Shown here piece after piece: positions 55,488-63,478 of a stretch of 64,000 nucleotides of DNA. The notes below the pieces were generated by a model. It had not been told where the DNA came from, searched no databases, and worked only from the letters and a program-made list of their open reading frames with translations. Position 1 is the stretch's first letter. Every line of letters begins with the position of its first letter. This DNA comes from Mesobacillus persicus (lineage in GTDB: Bacteria; Bacillota; Bacilli; Bacillales; Cytobacillaceae): positions 124,001 through 188,000 of the forward strand of contig NZ_FOBW01000003.1 of assembly GCF_900109925.1 (NCBI RefSeq), written 5' to 3'. Both the position numbers and the translations under genes were made by a program.

Positions 55488-57653
55488 ATGACAGGTACGT
55501 ATCAAACAAGAGAAGAACGTAAGTCTGCCGAACGAGCCAATAAGCAAGCAAAGCAGCGAAACAAAAAAACGCCGAAACTTTTTAAAAAGCTGTTGATTGG
55601 ATTGTTGATTTTAAGCTTCATTTGCTTATCGGTAGTAGGAATCAGTGCTTTTGCATTTATACAAGATGCTCCTGAACTGGATACTGCAAAATTAGCTGAC
55701 CCGTTGTCATCAAAGTTTTATGATAAGGATGGTCAATTCGTTCACGAATATGGAACGGAACATCGAACGAAAATTTCGCATGAGCAGATTCCGAAACAAC
55801 TGGAGGAAGCCATCCTAGCGACAGAAGACAATCGTTTTTATGACCATCAAGGTGTGGATGTATTAAGAACGGCGAAAGCCATTTTTGTGAACGTTACAGG
55901 TGAATTCGGTAGTCAGGGTGGTAGTACAATCACTCAGCAGGTAATTAAAAATTCGTTTCTAACTCCCGAGAAAACGATTAAGCGGAAGGTGCAGGAATGG
56001 TACCTGGCTTATCAGTTAGAGAAACAATATAGCAAGGAAGAAATTCTTGCTATGTATGTAAATAAAATTAATCTTGGCAATCGTTCTTATGGCGTTGCAG
56101 CGGCTGCTGAAAATTATTATAGACTTGATGTAAAAAATCTCAATCAATTAACACTACCACAAGCAGCGATGATAGCGGGTTTAACGCAAAGTCCGAACAA
56201 TTATGACCCAACTAAATCAGAAAACCACCAGGCAGCAACAGATCGTCGGAATGTAGTTCTCACCTTAATGAATAGGCACGGGTACATTTCAAATAGTGAA
56301 ATGGAAGCTGCGAAACAAGTCCCGGTGACGGAGGGAATCATAGAGGAAGTAGCGAGCAACGGTATGCCTTATGAAGCCTTTTTAGACGCGGCGGTTAAAG
56401 AAGTAGAAACGAAGTTAAAGGATGTTGATATCACCAAAGATGGGTTGAAGATTTACTTAACGCTCGACCCCAAGGCCCAGAAGCTGGCAGATTCGATTCT
56501 TGCAGGCGAACTAGTTTCCTATCCGAATGATCGCTTTCAAACAGCGTTTGCTTTTATGGATTCAAAGACAGGTGAAATTAGAGCCATCGGAAGTGGGCGC
56601 AATGAATCTAAAACAACGTTTCGTGGGCATAACCTCGCCACGGATTTGAAACGTCAGCCCGGCTCAACATTTAAGCCTATCTTTGACTATGGACCTGCGA
56701 TTGAATATTTAAAATGGTCCACTTACCATCAAATTGAGGATGCACCTTATCAATATTCTACGGGAGATCCTATCCGTAATGCCTATACGAATTATCGTGG
56801 GATGATGTCTATCCGTGAAGCCTTAGTAGAATCAAGAAATATCCCCGCCTTAAAAACACTCGAAAGCGTCGGGTTAGAAAAGGCAAAGGCTTTTTCAGAA
56901 GATCTCGGCATCACCTATCCAAATGGGGAAGTGTACGAATCCTATTCAATCGGCAGCAACACCGTTTCGCCGGTTGAATTAGCGGGTGCTTATGGTGCGT
57001 TTGCGAATGAAGGGAATTATTATAAGCCTCACTTTGTAGCAAAAGTTGAATTTCCAGATGGAAAAATCATCGACTTTAAGACGAAGCCTGAGCGTGTGAT
57101 GCAGGACTATACGGCTTATATGGTGACCGATATGCTGCGAGGTGTCTTAAATGCCCCGAACGGTACAGGTAAAACAGCGGCTGTGCCTGGTGCGGATGTT
57201 GCAGGGAAAACAGGAACCACCAATTTTGATGAAAAAGTGATTCAAAAATTTGGTTACCCTCAAGATGCCACGAGTGATAGTTGGTTTGCTGGCTATACCA
57301 CTAATTACACGATGACCGTGTGGACGGGATATGCGCAAAATGGTTCTGGAAACTATCTGACATCGGCCGATACAAAGATTTCGCAGAGTATTTTTAAAAC
57401 AATGATGCAAGAATACGCCAGTGATAGCGAGCGCTTTGCTCAACCAGACTCTGTTGAAAAAATCCGAAATGAACTGTATATAAAAGGGGTTAAACGGGAT
57501 ATGGTGCCGCCAGCGTTTATACCAAAAAATGAAGGGAAAAAGAATAAGGAGAAAGATAAAGATAAAGGGAGATCGGAAGAAAAGAAGAAGGGAAAAGGAA
57601 ATTCCGATAAGGGAAAAGGGAGAGGGAATGGAAAGGGCAAAGAGGACGATTAG
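55488..57653 (+). CDS. Class A penicillin-binding protein (PBP1a/PonA-type)
   Basis: This 721-residue membrane-anchored enzyme builds peptidoglycan. It has a basic cytoplasmic tail (1-33), a membrane helix (about 34-58), a transglycosylase domain with catalytic Glu113 (ATEDNRFYDHQG) and GSTITQQ, and a transpeptidase domain with Ser393 in PGSTFKP, SRN and KTGTT. The extreme C terminus (from about 680) is a Lys/Gly/Asp-rich low-complexity tail. The sequence is closest in style to PonA of B. subtilis but shorter, so it is probably a second class A PBP. Confidence 0.93.
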   Translation: MTGTYQTREERKSAERANKQAKQRNKKTPKLFKKLLIGLLILSFICLSVVGISAFAFIQDAPELDTAKLADPLSSKFYDKDGQFVHEYGTEHRTKISHEQIPKQLEEAILATEDNRFYDHQGVDVLRTAKAIFVNVTGEFGSQGGSTITQQVIKNSFLTPEKTIKRKVQEWYLAYQLEKQYSKEEILAMYVNKINLGNRSYGVAAAAENYYRLDVKNLNQLTLPQAAMIAGLTQSPNNYDPTKSENHQAATDRRNVVLTLMNRHGYISNSEMEAAKQVPVTEGIIEEVASNGMPYEAFLDAAVKEVETKLKDVDITKDGLKIYLTLDPKAQKLADSILAGELVSYPNDRFQTAFAFMDSKTGEIRAIGSGRNESKTTFRGHNLATDLKRQPGSTFKPIFDYGPAIEYLKWSTYHQIEDAPYQYSTGDPIRNAYTNYRGMMSIREALVESRNIPALKTLESVGLEKAKAFSEDLGITYPNGEVYESYSIGSNTVSPVELAGAYGAFANEGNYYKPHFVAKVEFPDGKIIDFKTKPERVMQDYTAYMVTDMLRGVLNAPNGTGKTAAVPGADVAGKTGTTNFDEKVIQKFGYPQDATSDSWFAGYTTNYTMTVWTGYAQNGSGNYLTSADTKISQSIFKTMMQEYASDSERFAQPDSVEKIRNELYIKGVKRDMVPPAFIPKNEGKKNKEKDKDKGRSEEKKKGKGNSDKGKGRGNGKGKEDD

Positions 57654-57680
57654 ACCGGTTCAATGAACAAAATGATTTAA

Positions 57681-57718
57681 GATGATCTCTGTTAGTACAG
57701 AGGTCATTTTTTTTGACT
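57681..57718 (+). terminator. Terminator after the PBP gene
   Basis: ATGATCTCTGT pairs with ACAGAGGTCAT (one wobble), followed by eight T. Confidence 0.9.
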
Positions 57719-57865
57719 AGGATTGATTGTTTTTAGAGAAGTTTTACTTATGAAGAAAACTAGGAAAGATGCAAAATGTGTTTGATTTGTTTTTATGATA
57801 GGTACAGTGTTACTTTTATCTAATATAAAAATTGGACATTATTCTAATTTACAAGGAGACCAACT

Positions 57866-58870
57866 ATGTTTTCCCTAAGCATTTTAGATTATTCCCCGAT
57901 CGATGAAGGTTCCAATGCACATGAGGCATTATGGCAAACAACGGAATTGGCAAAGGATGCTGAAATGCTGGGCTATAAACGATTTTGGGTGTCAGAACAC
58001 CATAGTGTTCACTCTGTTGCGAACAGTAGTCCTGAATTGTTAATGATGCATTTGGCAACGTCAACAAACAAAATTCGAATTGGTTCCGGTGGGGTCATGC
58101 TACCGCATTATAGCAGTTACAAGGTGGCAGAAAACTTCCGGATGATGGAAGCTCTTCATCCCAACCGTATTGATATCGGAATCGGGCGATCGCCTAGCTA
58201 CCGTATGGTTAACCAAGCCTTAAATGAGGGGAAACAGCCAAGACATTCTTATGAGCAGCAGGTGATTGATTTAAAAAAGTATTTTACTGATAATACCGAA
58301 GAGGAACATCGTTTTCAGTCCCTGATTGCAACTCCGCATATCCTAACAAAACCGGAAATGTGGATGCTGGGAACTGGTGAGACAGGTGCTGAGGTTGCAG
58401 CCACACAAGGGGCAGGATACGTTTTTGCTCATTTTGCAAAACCGGGAAACGAAGGGGTACGGATTGTAGAAGAATATCGAAGCAAGTTTAAGCCTTCTGC
58501 TTTTTTAAATCGACCGAAAACGATCATTTCGGTTTTCGCGGTTGTGGACGAAACAGAAGAGAAAGCCGAAGATTTAGCAAAAGCGTTTGACCTATGGTTA
58601 TATTTTGTGGAGTCGCCTAACCAGCCTCCTTATTACCCATCCATTCATACAGCTAAAAGTCGCGGATTTAGTTCCGTGGAAGAAGAAAAGGTGAGGCGGA
58701 ATCGCGAACGAATGATTGTGGGCACACCAAAGCAAGTCAAAGAGAAAATTGAAGCGATCGCAGAAAGATATGAAACAGATGAAATCATGATTGTACCGAA
58801 TGTATCTGGTATCGAAAATCGAAAGAAAGTTATCTATCTGCTTGCGAAGGAATTTAACTTGGAGAATTAA
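57866..58870 (+). CDS. LLM-class flavin-dependent oxidoreductase
   Basis: This 334-residue protein belongs to the bacterial luciferase-like monooxygenase family (MsnO8-like). Characteristic pieces are SILDYSPIDEG, RFWVSEHHSVHSVANSSPE, RIGSGGVMLPHYSSYKVAENF and RIDIGIGRSP. It needs reduced FMN and oxygen; the substrate is unknown. In Bacillus similar proteins are YwcH and YvbT, but orthology cannot be told. The ribosome site is CAAGGAGA. Its stop lies within a terminator hairpin. Confidence 0.9.
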   Translation: MFSLSILDYSPIDEGSNAHEALWQTTELAKDAEMLGYKRFWVSEHHSVHSVANSSPELLMMHLATSTNKIRIGSGGVMLPHYSSYKVAENFRMMEALHPNRIDIGIGRSPSYRMVNQALNEGKQPRHSYEQQVIDLKKYFTDNTEEEHRFQSLIATPHILTKPEMWMLGTGETGAEVAATQGAGYVFAHFAKPGNEGVRIVEEYRSKFKPSAFLNRPKTIISVFAVVDETEEKAEDLAKAFDLWLYFVESPNQPPYYPSIHTAKSRGFSSVEEEKVRRNRERMIVGTPKQVKEKIEAIAERYETDEIMIVPNVSGIENRKKVIYLLAKEFNLEN

Positions 58871-58902
58871 ATTTTGAATTCTCCTAGGCCTTATTTTTTT
58901 AT
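58861..58902 (+). terminator. Terminator after the LLM oxidoreductase gene
   Basis: GGAGAATT pairs with AATTCTCC around the stop codon, followed by TTATTTTTTT. Confidence 0.8.
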
Positions 58903-59023
58903 TATTAAAGGGAAAAACAAGGGAGTACGTATTCGTTTTCCGTTTGTGAGATTTGACAAAAGGAAAGCTTTACATGTACAATCTCAATATACCCCAACGG
59001 GTAATAAAAAGGAGGAAACGAGA

Positions 59024-59257
59024 ATGAATGAGATTACTGTCTATTCAACAAATACTTGACCGTACTGCACAATGATGAAAGAATTCCTTGAGGCTCAAGG
59101 ATTAGAATACAAAGAAGTAAACGTGCAGTTAGATGCTGAAGCTGCCCGAAAGCTGGTAGAAGAAACAGGACAGATGGGCGTACCGCAGACAAAGGTAAAT
59201 GGCCAATGGATTTTAGGATTTGATCCTGAAAAGTTGATGGAGTATGTGAAAAAATAG
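59024..59257 (+). CDS. Glutaredoxin-like selenoprotein (UPYC active site, in-frame TGA)
   Basis: Reading from ATG 59024 (behind AAAGGAGGAAACGAG) gives MNEITVYSTNT, then TGA at 59057-59059, then PYCTMMKEFLEAQGLEYKEV and so on to TAG at 59255-59257: 77 residues with selenocysteine at position 12. The frame is the same on both sides, and the TGA takes the place of the first Cys in the CPYC motif of the glutaredoxin family. The C-terminal half keeps the TGQMGVPQTKVNGQW and GFDPEKL segments (cis-Pro loop V-P). A SECIS-like hairpin is just downstream, and a tRNA-Sec is at 52667. Standard annotation would split it or call it a pseudogene. Confidence 0.92.
59083..59103 (+). promoter_or_regulatory. 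Predicted bacterial SECIS hairpin
   Basis: TCCTTGA (59085-59091) pairs perfectly with TCAAGGA (59095-59101), with apical loop GGC. The loop begins 33 bases after the TGA, within the 16-37 range of the general bacterial SECIS model, with G at the first loop positions as that model asks. A T-T mismatch and an A-T pair extend the stem. Confidence 0.75.
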
Positions 59258-59261
59258 TGCG

Positions 59262-59291
59262 AAAAAAAAGAGACCTAGGTCTCTTTTTTTC
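59262..59291. terminator. Bidirectional terminator between selenoprotein and efflux genes
   Basis: AAAAAGAGACC-TA-GGTCTCTTTTT is a perfect palindrome with A- and T-runs on both sides, serving both convergent genes. Confidence 0.92.
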
Positions 59292-59317
59292 ACTTTATTA
59301 GTTATAACAACAAAATG

Positions 59318-60553
59318 TTAGTTAACTGGTTTCCCAGCCTCAATCAATATTTTGTTCCGCCCCATGAAGATGGCTAAGACGATAATCATTACACCGGTTC
59401 CAATCAGGAGCCATTCGATCTGGATGATATCGGCGATAGGGCCGAAAATCAGCATGCCAATCGGCATCATCGAAGTGGAAATCATGCCCATGACACCGAA
59501 CACTCTTCCTAAATAATCCTCTTCGATTTTCTCCTGTAATAGTACGGTTGATGGTGTATTGAACAGCGGAAGCGCCACTCCGAATAGAGCCATGAAAGCT
59601 AAATACATCCAAAATGCCGGGGCAATCCCGAGTGCCAATGTACAGACTCCCATAATTAGACTAGCAAGGGTAATGGTCTTAATTTTATTGGGATAGCCTC
59701 CCCAGGAAGCGATAATTCCGCCTCCCGCCATCATGCCGATTGAAAAGGCAATTTCGATTGCGGTGAGCCGCCATACATCAGCACCAAAGCTTCGTGTCAC
59801 CTGCAGAGGGGTCAAAAAGGCGGCAGGAGCCATCAACACAAAGAAGATGGCAAAGAACAAAAAGAATTTCTTCAAAAAGGCATGGTTGCCGACATACTGC
59901 AAACCTTGTTTGAAATCATTGAGATAGCTCGTTGCCTGCGCTTCCGTGGCTTTCTTGTGTACCTCAATTTTCAAGAAGGCAAGCAAGGTGACAATCGCGA
60001 TGATGGCTGTGATGACATCGATGAAAAAGATGATCTCAAGCGAGGTCATCGCCAATAGTGCTGCACTGACCATTGGCGAGACGAACATAATAACGGCTTG
60101 AATGCTTCCGTTTATGCCATTTACCTTCGTCAGTTTATCCTTTGGAACGATTTGCGGTAGAATCGCACCGACTGCAGGTGTTTGGATGCCAGTTCCGATG
60201 GCACGAATAGCAGCCATTACAAAGAGCAGCCAAATGGCATCAAAGCCCATTAGAAATAAGATGGCAAGGATTAAGGTTGAAAAGGCGATCAGTCCATCAG
60301 CTAATAGAATCAGAATTTTTCTGTTGTAACGATCGGCCCAAACCCCTGCAACTGGGGACAAAATAAACGTGGGAATAAACCCACAAATGATATAGAGCGT
60401 CATCATCAAACCGGATTCGGTCGTGAGTGTGATATACCACATGATGGCGTATTGAACCAGGGACGAACCAAAAAGGGAAATCGTCTGACTGCTTAAAAAG
60501 AGAATGATGTTCTTTACCCAATTCTCCTTGGGTAGGTTACTTACTGTATTCAT
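59318..60553 (-). CDS. Mef-like MFS efflux pump
   Basis: This about 411-residue transporter has twelve membrane helices. The family motif between helices 2 and 3 is GVWADRYNRKILIL, and later pieces such as IRAIGTGIQTPAVGAILPQIVP, LTKVNGINGSIQ and LLQEKIEEDYLGRVFGVMG resemble Mef(A)/(E) macrolide efflux proteins and related MFS_3 pumps. The leader upstream (60744-60788) supports macrolide-type induction. The start is uncertain: ATG 60553 or ATG 60568; neither has a strong ribosome site, and the longer frame from 60628 begins within a terminator. The substrate is inferred. Confidence 0.88.
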   Translation of the reverse strand: MNTVSNLPKENWVKNIILFLSSQTISLFGSSLVQYAIMWYITLTTESGLMMTLYIICGFIPTFILSPVAGVWADRYNRKILILLADGLIAFSTLILAILFLMGFDAIWLLFVMAAIRAIGTGIQTPAVGAILPQIVPKDKLTKVNGINGSIQAVIMFVSPMVSAALLAMTSLEIIFFIDVITAIIAIVTLLAFLKIEVHKKATEAQATSYLNDFKQGLQYVGNHAFLKKFFLFFAIFFVLMAPAAFLTPLQVTRSFGADVWRLTAIEIAFSIGMMAGGGIIASWGGYPNKIKTITLASLIMGVCTLALGIAPAFWMYLAFMALFGVALPLFNTPSTVLLQEKIEEDYLGRVFGVMGMISTSMMPIGMLIFGPIADIIQIEWLLIGTGVMIIVLAIFMGRNKILIEAGKPVN

Positions 60554-60626
60554 GGACCAACCACTCATTTCTATGAAGTTTTTATTTTGAAATTGGGTCG
60601 ATCGATAGACATCTTTTAAAGACAAC

Positions 60627-60655
60627 AAAAAAAGAGGGAAGATTCCTCCCTCTTT
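60627..60655 (-). terminator. Attenuator terminator in the efflux leader
   Basis: On the minus strand AGAGGGA-GGAATCT-TCCCTCT is followed by TTTTTTT. It sits between the leader ORF and the pump gene. Upstream in the leader is a second hairpin, GCTCTGG / CCAGAGC (60709-60728). Confidence 0.92.
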
Positions 60656-60743
60656 TAAAATAACCGACTAATGTAGGTTTCCTTAAAATTAGACAGACCG
60701 ATCCCGTTGCTCTGGATTTCGCCAGAGCTTCAAAGCTATTAAG

Positions 60744-60788
60744 TTAGCGAATGAAAGTTGGAAATCGTAATCTCATTGATGCTGTCAA
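60744..60788 (-). CDS. Ribosome-stalling leader peptide MTASMRLRFPTFIR
   Basis: A 14-codon ORF starts with TTG at 60788, eight bases after GGAGG (60801-60797), and stops at 60746-60744. Its first eight residues, MTASMRLR, are the same as the leader peptide known from streptococcal mef/mel operons, where macrolide-bound ribosomes stall and prevent termination. A promoter lies upstream and an attenuator terminator downstream. So many features in the right order make chance very unlikely. Confidence 0.9.
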   Translation of the reverse strand: MTASMRLRFPTFIR

Positions 60789-60821
60789 AAGGAAAACCTC
60801 CATTTCATTAATAATTAACTA

Positions 60822-60850
60822 ATAATAGCAAAGAATCCGTAGGAATACAA
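60822..60850 (-). promoter_or_regulatory. Promoter of leader and efflux gene
   Basis: Minus-strand TTGTAT (60850-60845), 17-base spacer, TATTAT (60827-60822). Transcription would begin about 25 bases before the leader start. Confidence 0.7.
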
Positions 60851-61028
60851 TAACGATAGTGGTACACGTTAGTTCTCATATTATGAGTAAGCAGGGGCAT
60901 AGGCCACATGCGGTAATAAGATAATAAGTCATAGCTACCATATCTCATACATAAAGTTAATATTGGACCAATAAGGTAGCTTTACGTTAACTAGTTAATA
61001 ACTTTATGACTAACAATGAGGTGAAAAA

Positions 61029-61481
61029 ATGGCAAACGGCAAACATTCGGTGGAACTTCCTGTTTCAATACAAGATATCTGGAATTACATAAGCGATATT
61101 GATCGATGGGCGACGACTGTACCTGGCTATGAAAGCCACGAGATTGTCAATGAAAAACAATCAACATGGGCGATTAAAGGGGATATGGGCATCTTGAAGA
61201 AAACGGCAAATCTGAAGGTCGAGATCACAGAATGGGTGGAACCAAAAAGGGTAGCATTTCAGTTTAAAAGCCTTTCCGGCGACTTTGTTGGAAACGGGCA
61301 GTATGAGGCTGAAGCCATAGATGATAGTCATACTCGGATAACAGGTCATCTCGAAATTGAGCCGGAAGCCACAAGAGGCCCGATGGCGTCCATGCAAAAG
61401 ACCGTATTAAAAAAGTTCGTTCCGAAGACAACGAAAGATATTACCACTGCAGTAGCCGATGAGATTAAATCATTGAAGTAG
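61029..61481 (+). CDS. SRPBCC-family (CoxG-like) protein
   Basis: This 150-residue protein has the START/SRPBCC fold pattern: strand-rich beginning (HSVELPVSIQDIWNYISDIDRWATTVPGY), a central lipid-cavity sheet and a long C-terminal helix. It resembles carbon-monoxide dehydrogenase subunit G (CoxG) proteins, which bind small hydrophobic ligands. No cox genes are near. A GAGGTG site precedes the ATG. Substrate is unknown. Confidence 0.85.
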   Translation: MANGKHSVELPVSIQDIWNYISDIDRWATTVPGYESHEIVNEKQSTWAIKGDMGILKKTANLKVEITEWVEPKRVAFQFKSLSGDFVGNGQYEAEAIDDSHTRITGHLEIEPEATRGPMASMQKTVLKKFVPKTTKDITTAVADEIKSLK

Positions 61482-61523
61482 ACCTGGGGAGTGATTTGTG
61501 CCCGGGGGAACCCTAGCTTATAA

Positions 61524-61566
61524 AAAAAGTCGATTAACTAATCAAATGTAGTTAATCGACTTTTAT
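61524..61566 (+). terminator. Terminator after the SRPBCC gene
   Basis: AAAAGTCGATTAACT pairs perfectly with AGTTAATCGACTTTT, flanked by A- and T-runs. Confidence 0.92.
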
Positions 61567-61670
61567 AAGACCAAAAAGACAAAATCCATTCTATAGAAGA
61601 AAGATCTGTAAAATAAAAGGATTTATGCAGGGTCTGACGCTTTTTATTTGCTGAGCACGCACGTGTTCCT

Positions 61671-62939
61671 CTATTTATCTAATAAAAATAGACTAATAGA
61701 TGGAACAAAACTAATAATGAGTACGTCAATGATTAAGATAATTAGGAAGGGGATAATCGCCCTAACAATCTTCTCTAATCGTAAGTTTGCGATGTTGGAT
61801 GCCACGAACAAGTTGAGTCCAACCGGAGGTGTGACAAAACCGATCGCAAGGTTCACAACCATGATGATCCCAAAGTGAACAGGGTCAATTCCAGCTGCAA
61901 TTACAACAGGAAGTAGGATAGGTGCCAAAATGATGATGGCTGCCGAAGTTTCCAAGAATGTACCGACTATTAACAGAATCACATTAATAATTAATAAAAT
62001 AATAATCGGGTTTGATGAAATCTCTAGCATTGCATTTGAGATTTGAAGTGGAATTTGTTCTCTTGTTAAAATGAATCCAAAAACAGAAGCGCAAGAGATG
62101 ATAAACATGATAACAGCAGAAGTAACTGCTGATGAGATGAAGATCTCAGGTAAATCCCTCCACTTTATTTCCCGGTATATAACTAGACCAACAATTAACC
62201 CATAGACTACTGCGACAACGGATCCTTCTGTTGGGGTAAATATCCCCCCATATATCCCACCTAAAATGATAACTGGCATTAGAATAGCTAGGATGGCCTT
62301 GTTAAATGAAGTGAAAACTTCCCGAATTGAGTTTTTTTCCTCTTTCCCATAGCCACGCTTTCGTGAAATAAAATAAGCAACCAAAATAAGCGAAAAACCA
62401 ACTAGGATACCAGGTAATACCCCAGCAATGAACAAATCACCAATAGAAGTTCCGGCAATGACCCCAAATAAAATTAACGGTACACTTGGTGGAATCATCA
62501 CTCCTACCGTTCCACCTGCAGCCTGTATAGCCGTAGCAAAGCCTTTATCGTACCCTTTTTTGGTCATGGCAGGAATAAGAATAGCTCCTACTGCTGCGGT
62601 TGTAGCTGCAGCAGATCCAGAAATAGCCGCAAAAAACATACAGGTAACAATCGATACAATCGCTAAGCCTCCATGCATCCTTCCTACGATCGTCATGGCG
62701 AAATCTACAAGTCTCCTTGAAATTCCACCCACTTCCATTAACTTCCCTGCTAACACGAAGAAGGGGATCGCCATTAACGTAAAAGAATCAGTCGACGTGA
62801 ACATCTTTTGGACGACAACCATTAATGGAACGCTGTCTTGAATCATGAGAACAATAACTGAAGCGAGACCAAGTGCTATTGCGACTGGAATATTAATGAA
62901 GAAAAGGACAAGTAATAACCCGAATAATAACCAAGCCAT
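61671..62939 (-). CDS. dctM: TRAP transporter large permease DctM
   Basis: This 422-residue protein has about twelve membrane segments. IPFFVLAGKLMEVGGISRRLVDFA and ISGSAAATTAAVGAILIPAM are typical DctM pieces. It uses the sodium gradient to import a carboxylate together with DctQ and the binding protein DctP. Its ATG overlaps the dctQ stop by one base (TAATG), behind AAAGGAGGAG. The substrate (C4-dicarboxylate, sialic acid or another acid) cannot be told. Confidence 0.93.
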   Translation of the reverse strand: MAWLLFGLLLVLFFINIPVAIALGLASVIVLMIQDSVPLMVVVQKMFTSTDSFTLMAIPFFVLAGKLMEVGGISRRLVDFAMTIVGRMHGGLAIVSIVTCMFFAAISGSAAATTAAVGAILIPAMTKKGYDKGFATAIQAAGGTVGVMIPPSVPLILFGVIAGTSIGDLFIAGVLPGILVGFSLILVAYFISRKRGYGKEEKNSIREVFTSFNKAILAILMPVIILGGIYGGIFTPTEGSVVAVVYGLIVGLVIYREIKWRDLPEIFISSAVTSAVIMFIISCASVFGFILTREQIPLQISNAMLEISSNPIIILLIINVILLIVGTFLETSAAIIILAPILLPVVIAAGIDPVHFGIIMVVNLAIGFVTPPVGLNLFVASNIANLRLEKIVRAIIPFLIILIIDVLIISFVPSISLFLLDK

Positions 62940-63415
62940 TAATTCGTCTCCTCCTTTCTCCACTCAGTAATCACTACAAACAGAAGATTAATTACAAACA
63001 GCACACTTGAAATTGGTATGACTGTATAGACTAACCCCATTGGAATCCTTAGAACGGGGGAAGTCTGGGCCATGCTTCGCTCAATGGCTTCAAAACTATT
63101 GACAATAACTTGCCAAAAGAAAAAGATGATTAAAATCGTGGTAACAACCTGGAGAACCTTCTTTAAGTTAGCACCCGCTTTATCAAAAAGAATCTCAATA
63201 CTAGGGTGTGCTTTTATACTCATCCCATAAGCTGCTCCAAGGAATGTGATCCAAACGAGTAAATAACGAGATAGTTCCTCTGTCCAAGCCAATGGTTGTT
63301 CTAGGACAAAGCGGAATAGTACTTGTAAAAAAACAACGACTACTAAAAGAAAGAAAAGAATAATAAGTATCCATTTTATGAATAGATTTAATAAGTTTAC
63401 TAACTTTTTGGCCAC
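62939..63415 (-). CDS. dctQ: TRAP transporter small permease DctQ
   Basis: This 158-residue protein has four membrane helices and the conserved W-T-E-E-L-S-R-Y-L-L-V-W motif after helix 2 (residues 40-51), which marks DctQ. It begins with GTG behind AGGGGA and is coupled to dctM. It lies between the binding protein and the large permease, the usual order. Confidence 0.92.
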   Translation of the reverse strand: MAKKLVNLLNLFIKWILIILFFLLVVVVFLQVLFRFVLEQPLAWTEELSRYLLVWITFLGAAYGMSIKAHPSIEILFDKAGANLKKVLQVVTTILIIFFFWQVIVNSFEAIERSMAQTSPVLRIPMGLVYTVIPISSVLFVINLLFVVITEWRKEETN

Positions 63416-63435
63416 CTGATATTCCCCTTATTTAG

Positions 63436-63476
63436 AAAAAACTTGGATTGTGCAAAGCACTACCCAAGTTTTTTAT
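63436..63476 (-). terminator. Leaky hairpin between dctP and dctQ
   Basis: AAAAACTTGG pairs with CCAAGTTTTT with an inner GTGC-TTTG-CAC stem on the minus strand. It may reduce read-through so that more binding protein than permease is made. Confidence 0.7.
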
Positions 63477-63478
63477 TT

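Noticed and set aside
58874-59059. An ORF ending in MNEITVYSTNT
   Set aside because: Only its last 11 residues are coding; the true start is ATG 59024 and the stop is the Sec codon.
59072-59257. A separate 61-residue ORF starting at MMKEFLEAQG
   Set aside because: It has no ribosome site and lacks the active site; it is the second half of the TGA-containing glutaredoxin frame.
59024-59257. Glutaredoxin pseudogene with a nonsense mutation
   Set aside because: The stop falls exactly on the catalytic Cys position, there is no other damage, a SECIS-like hairpin follows and tRNA-Sec is present.
60554-60628. N-terminal extension of the MFS pump starting at 60628
   Set aside because: The first codons lie in the T-run of the attenuator and there is no ribosome site.
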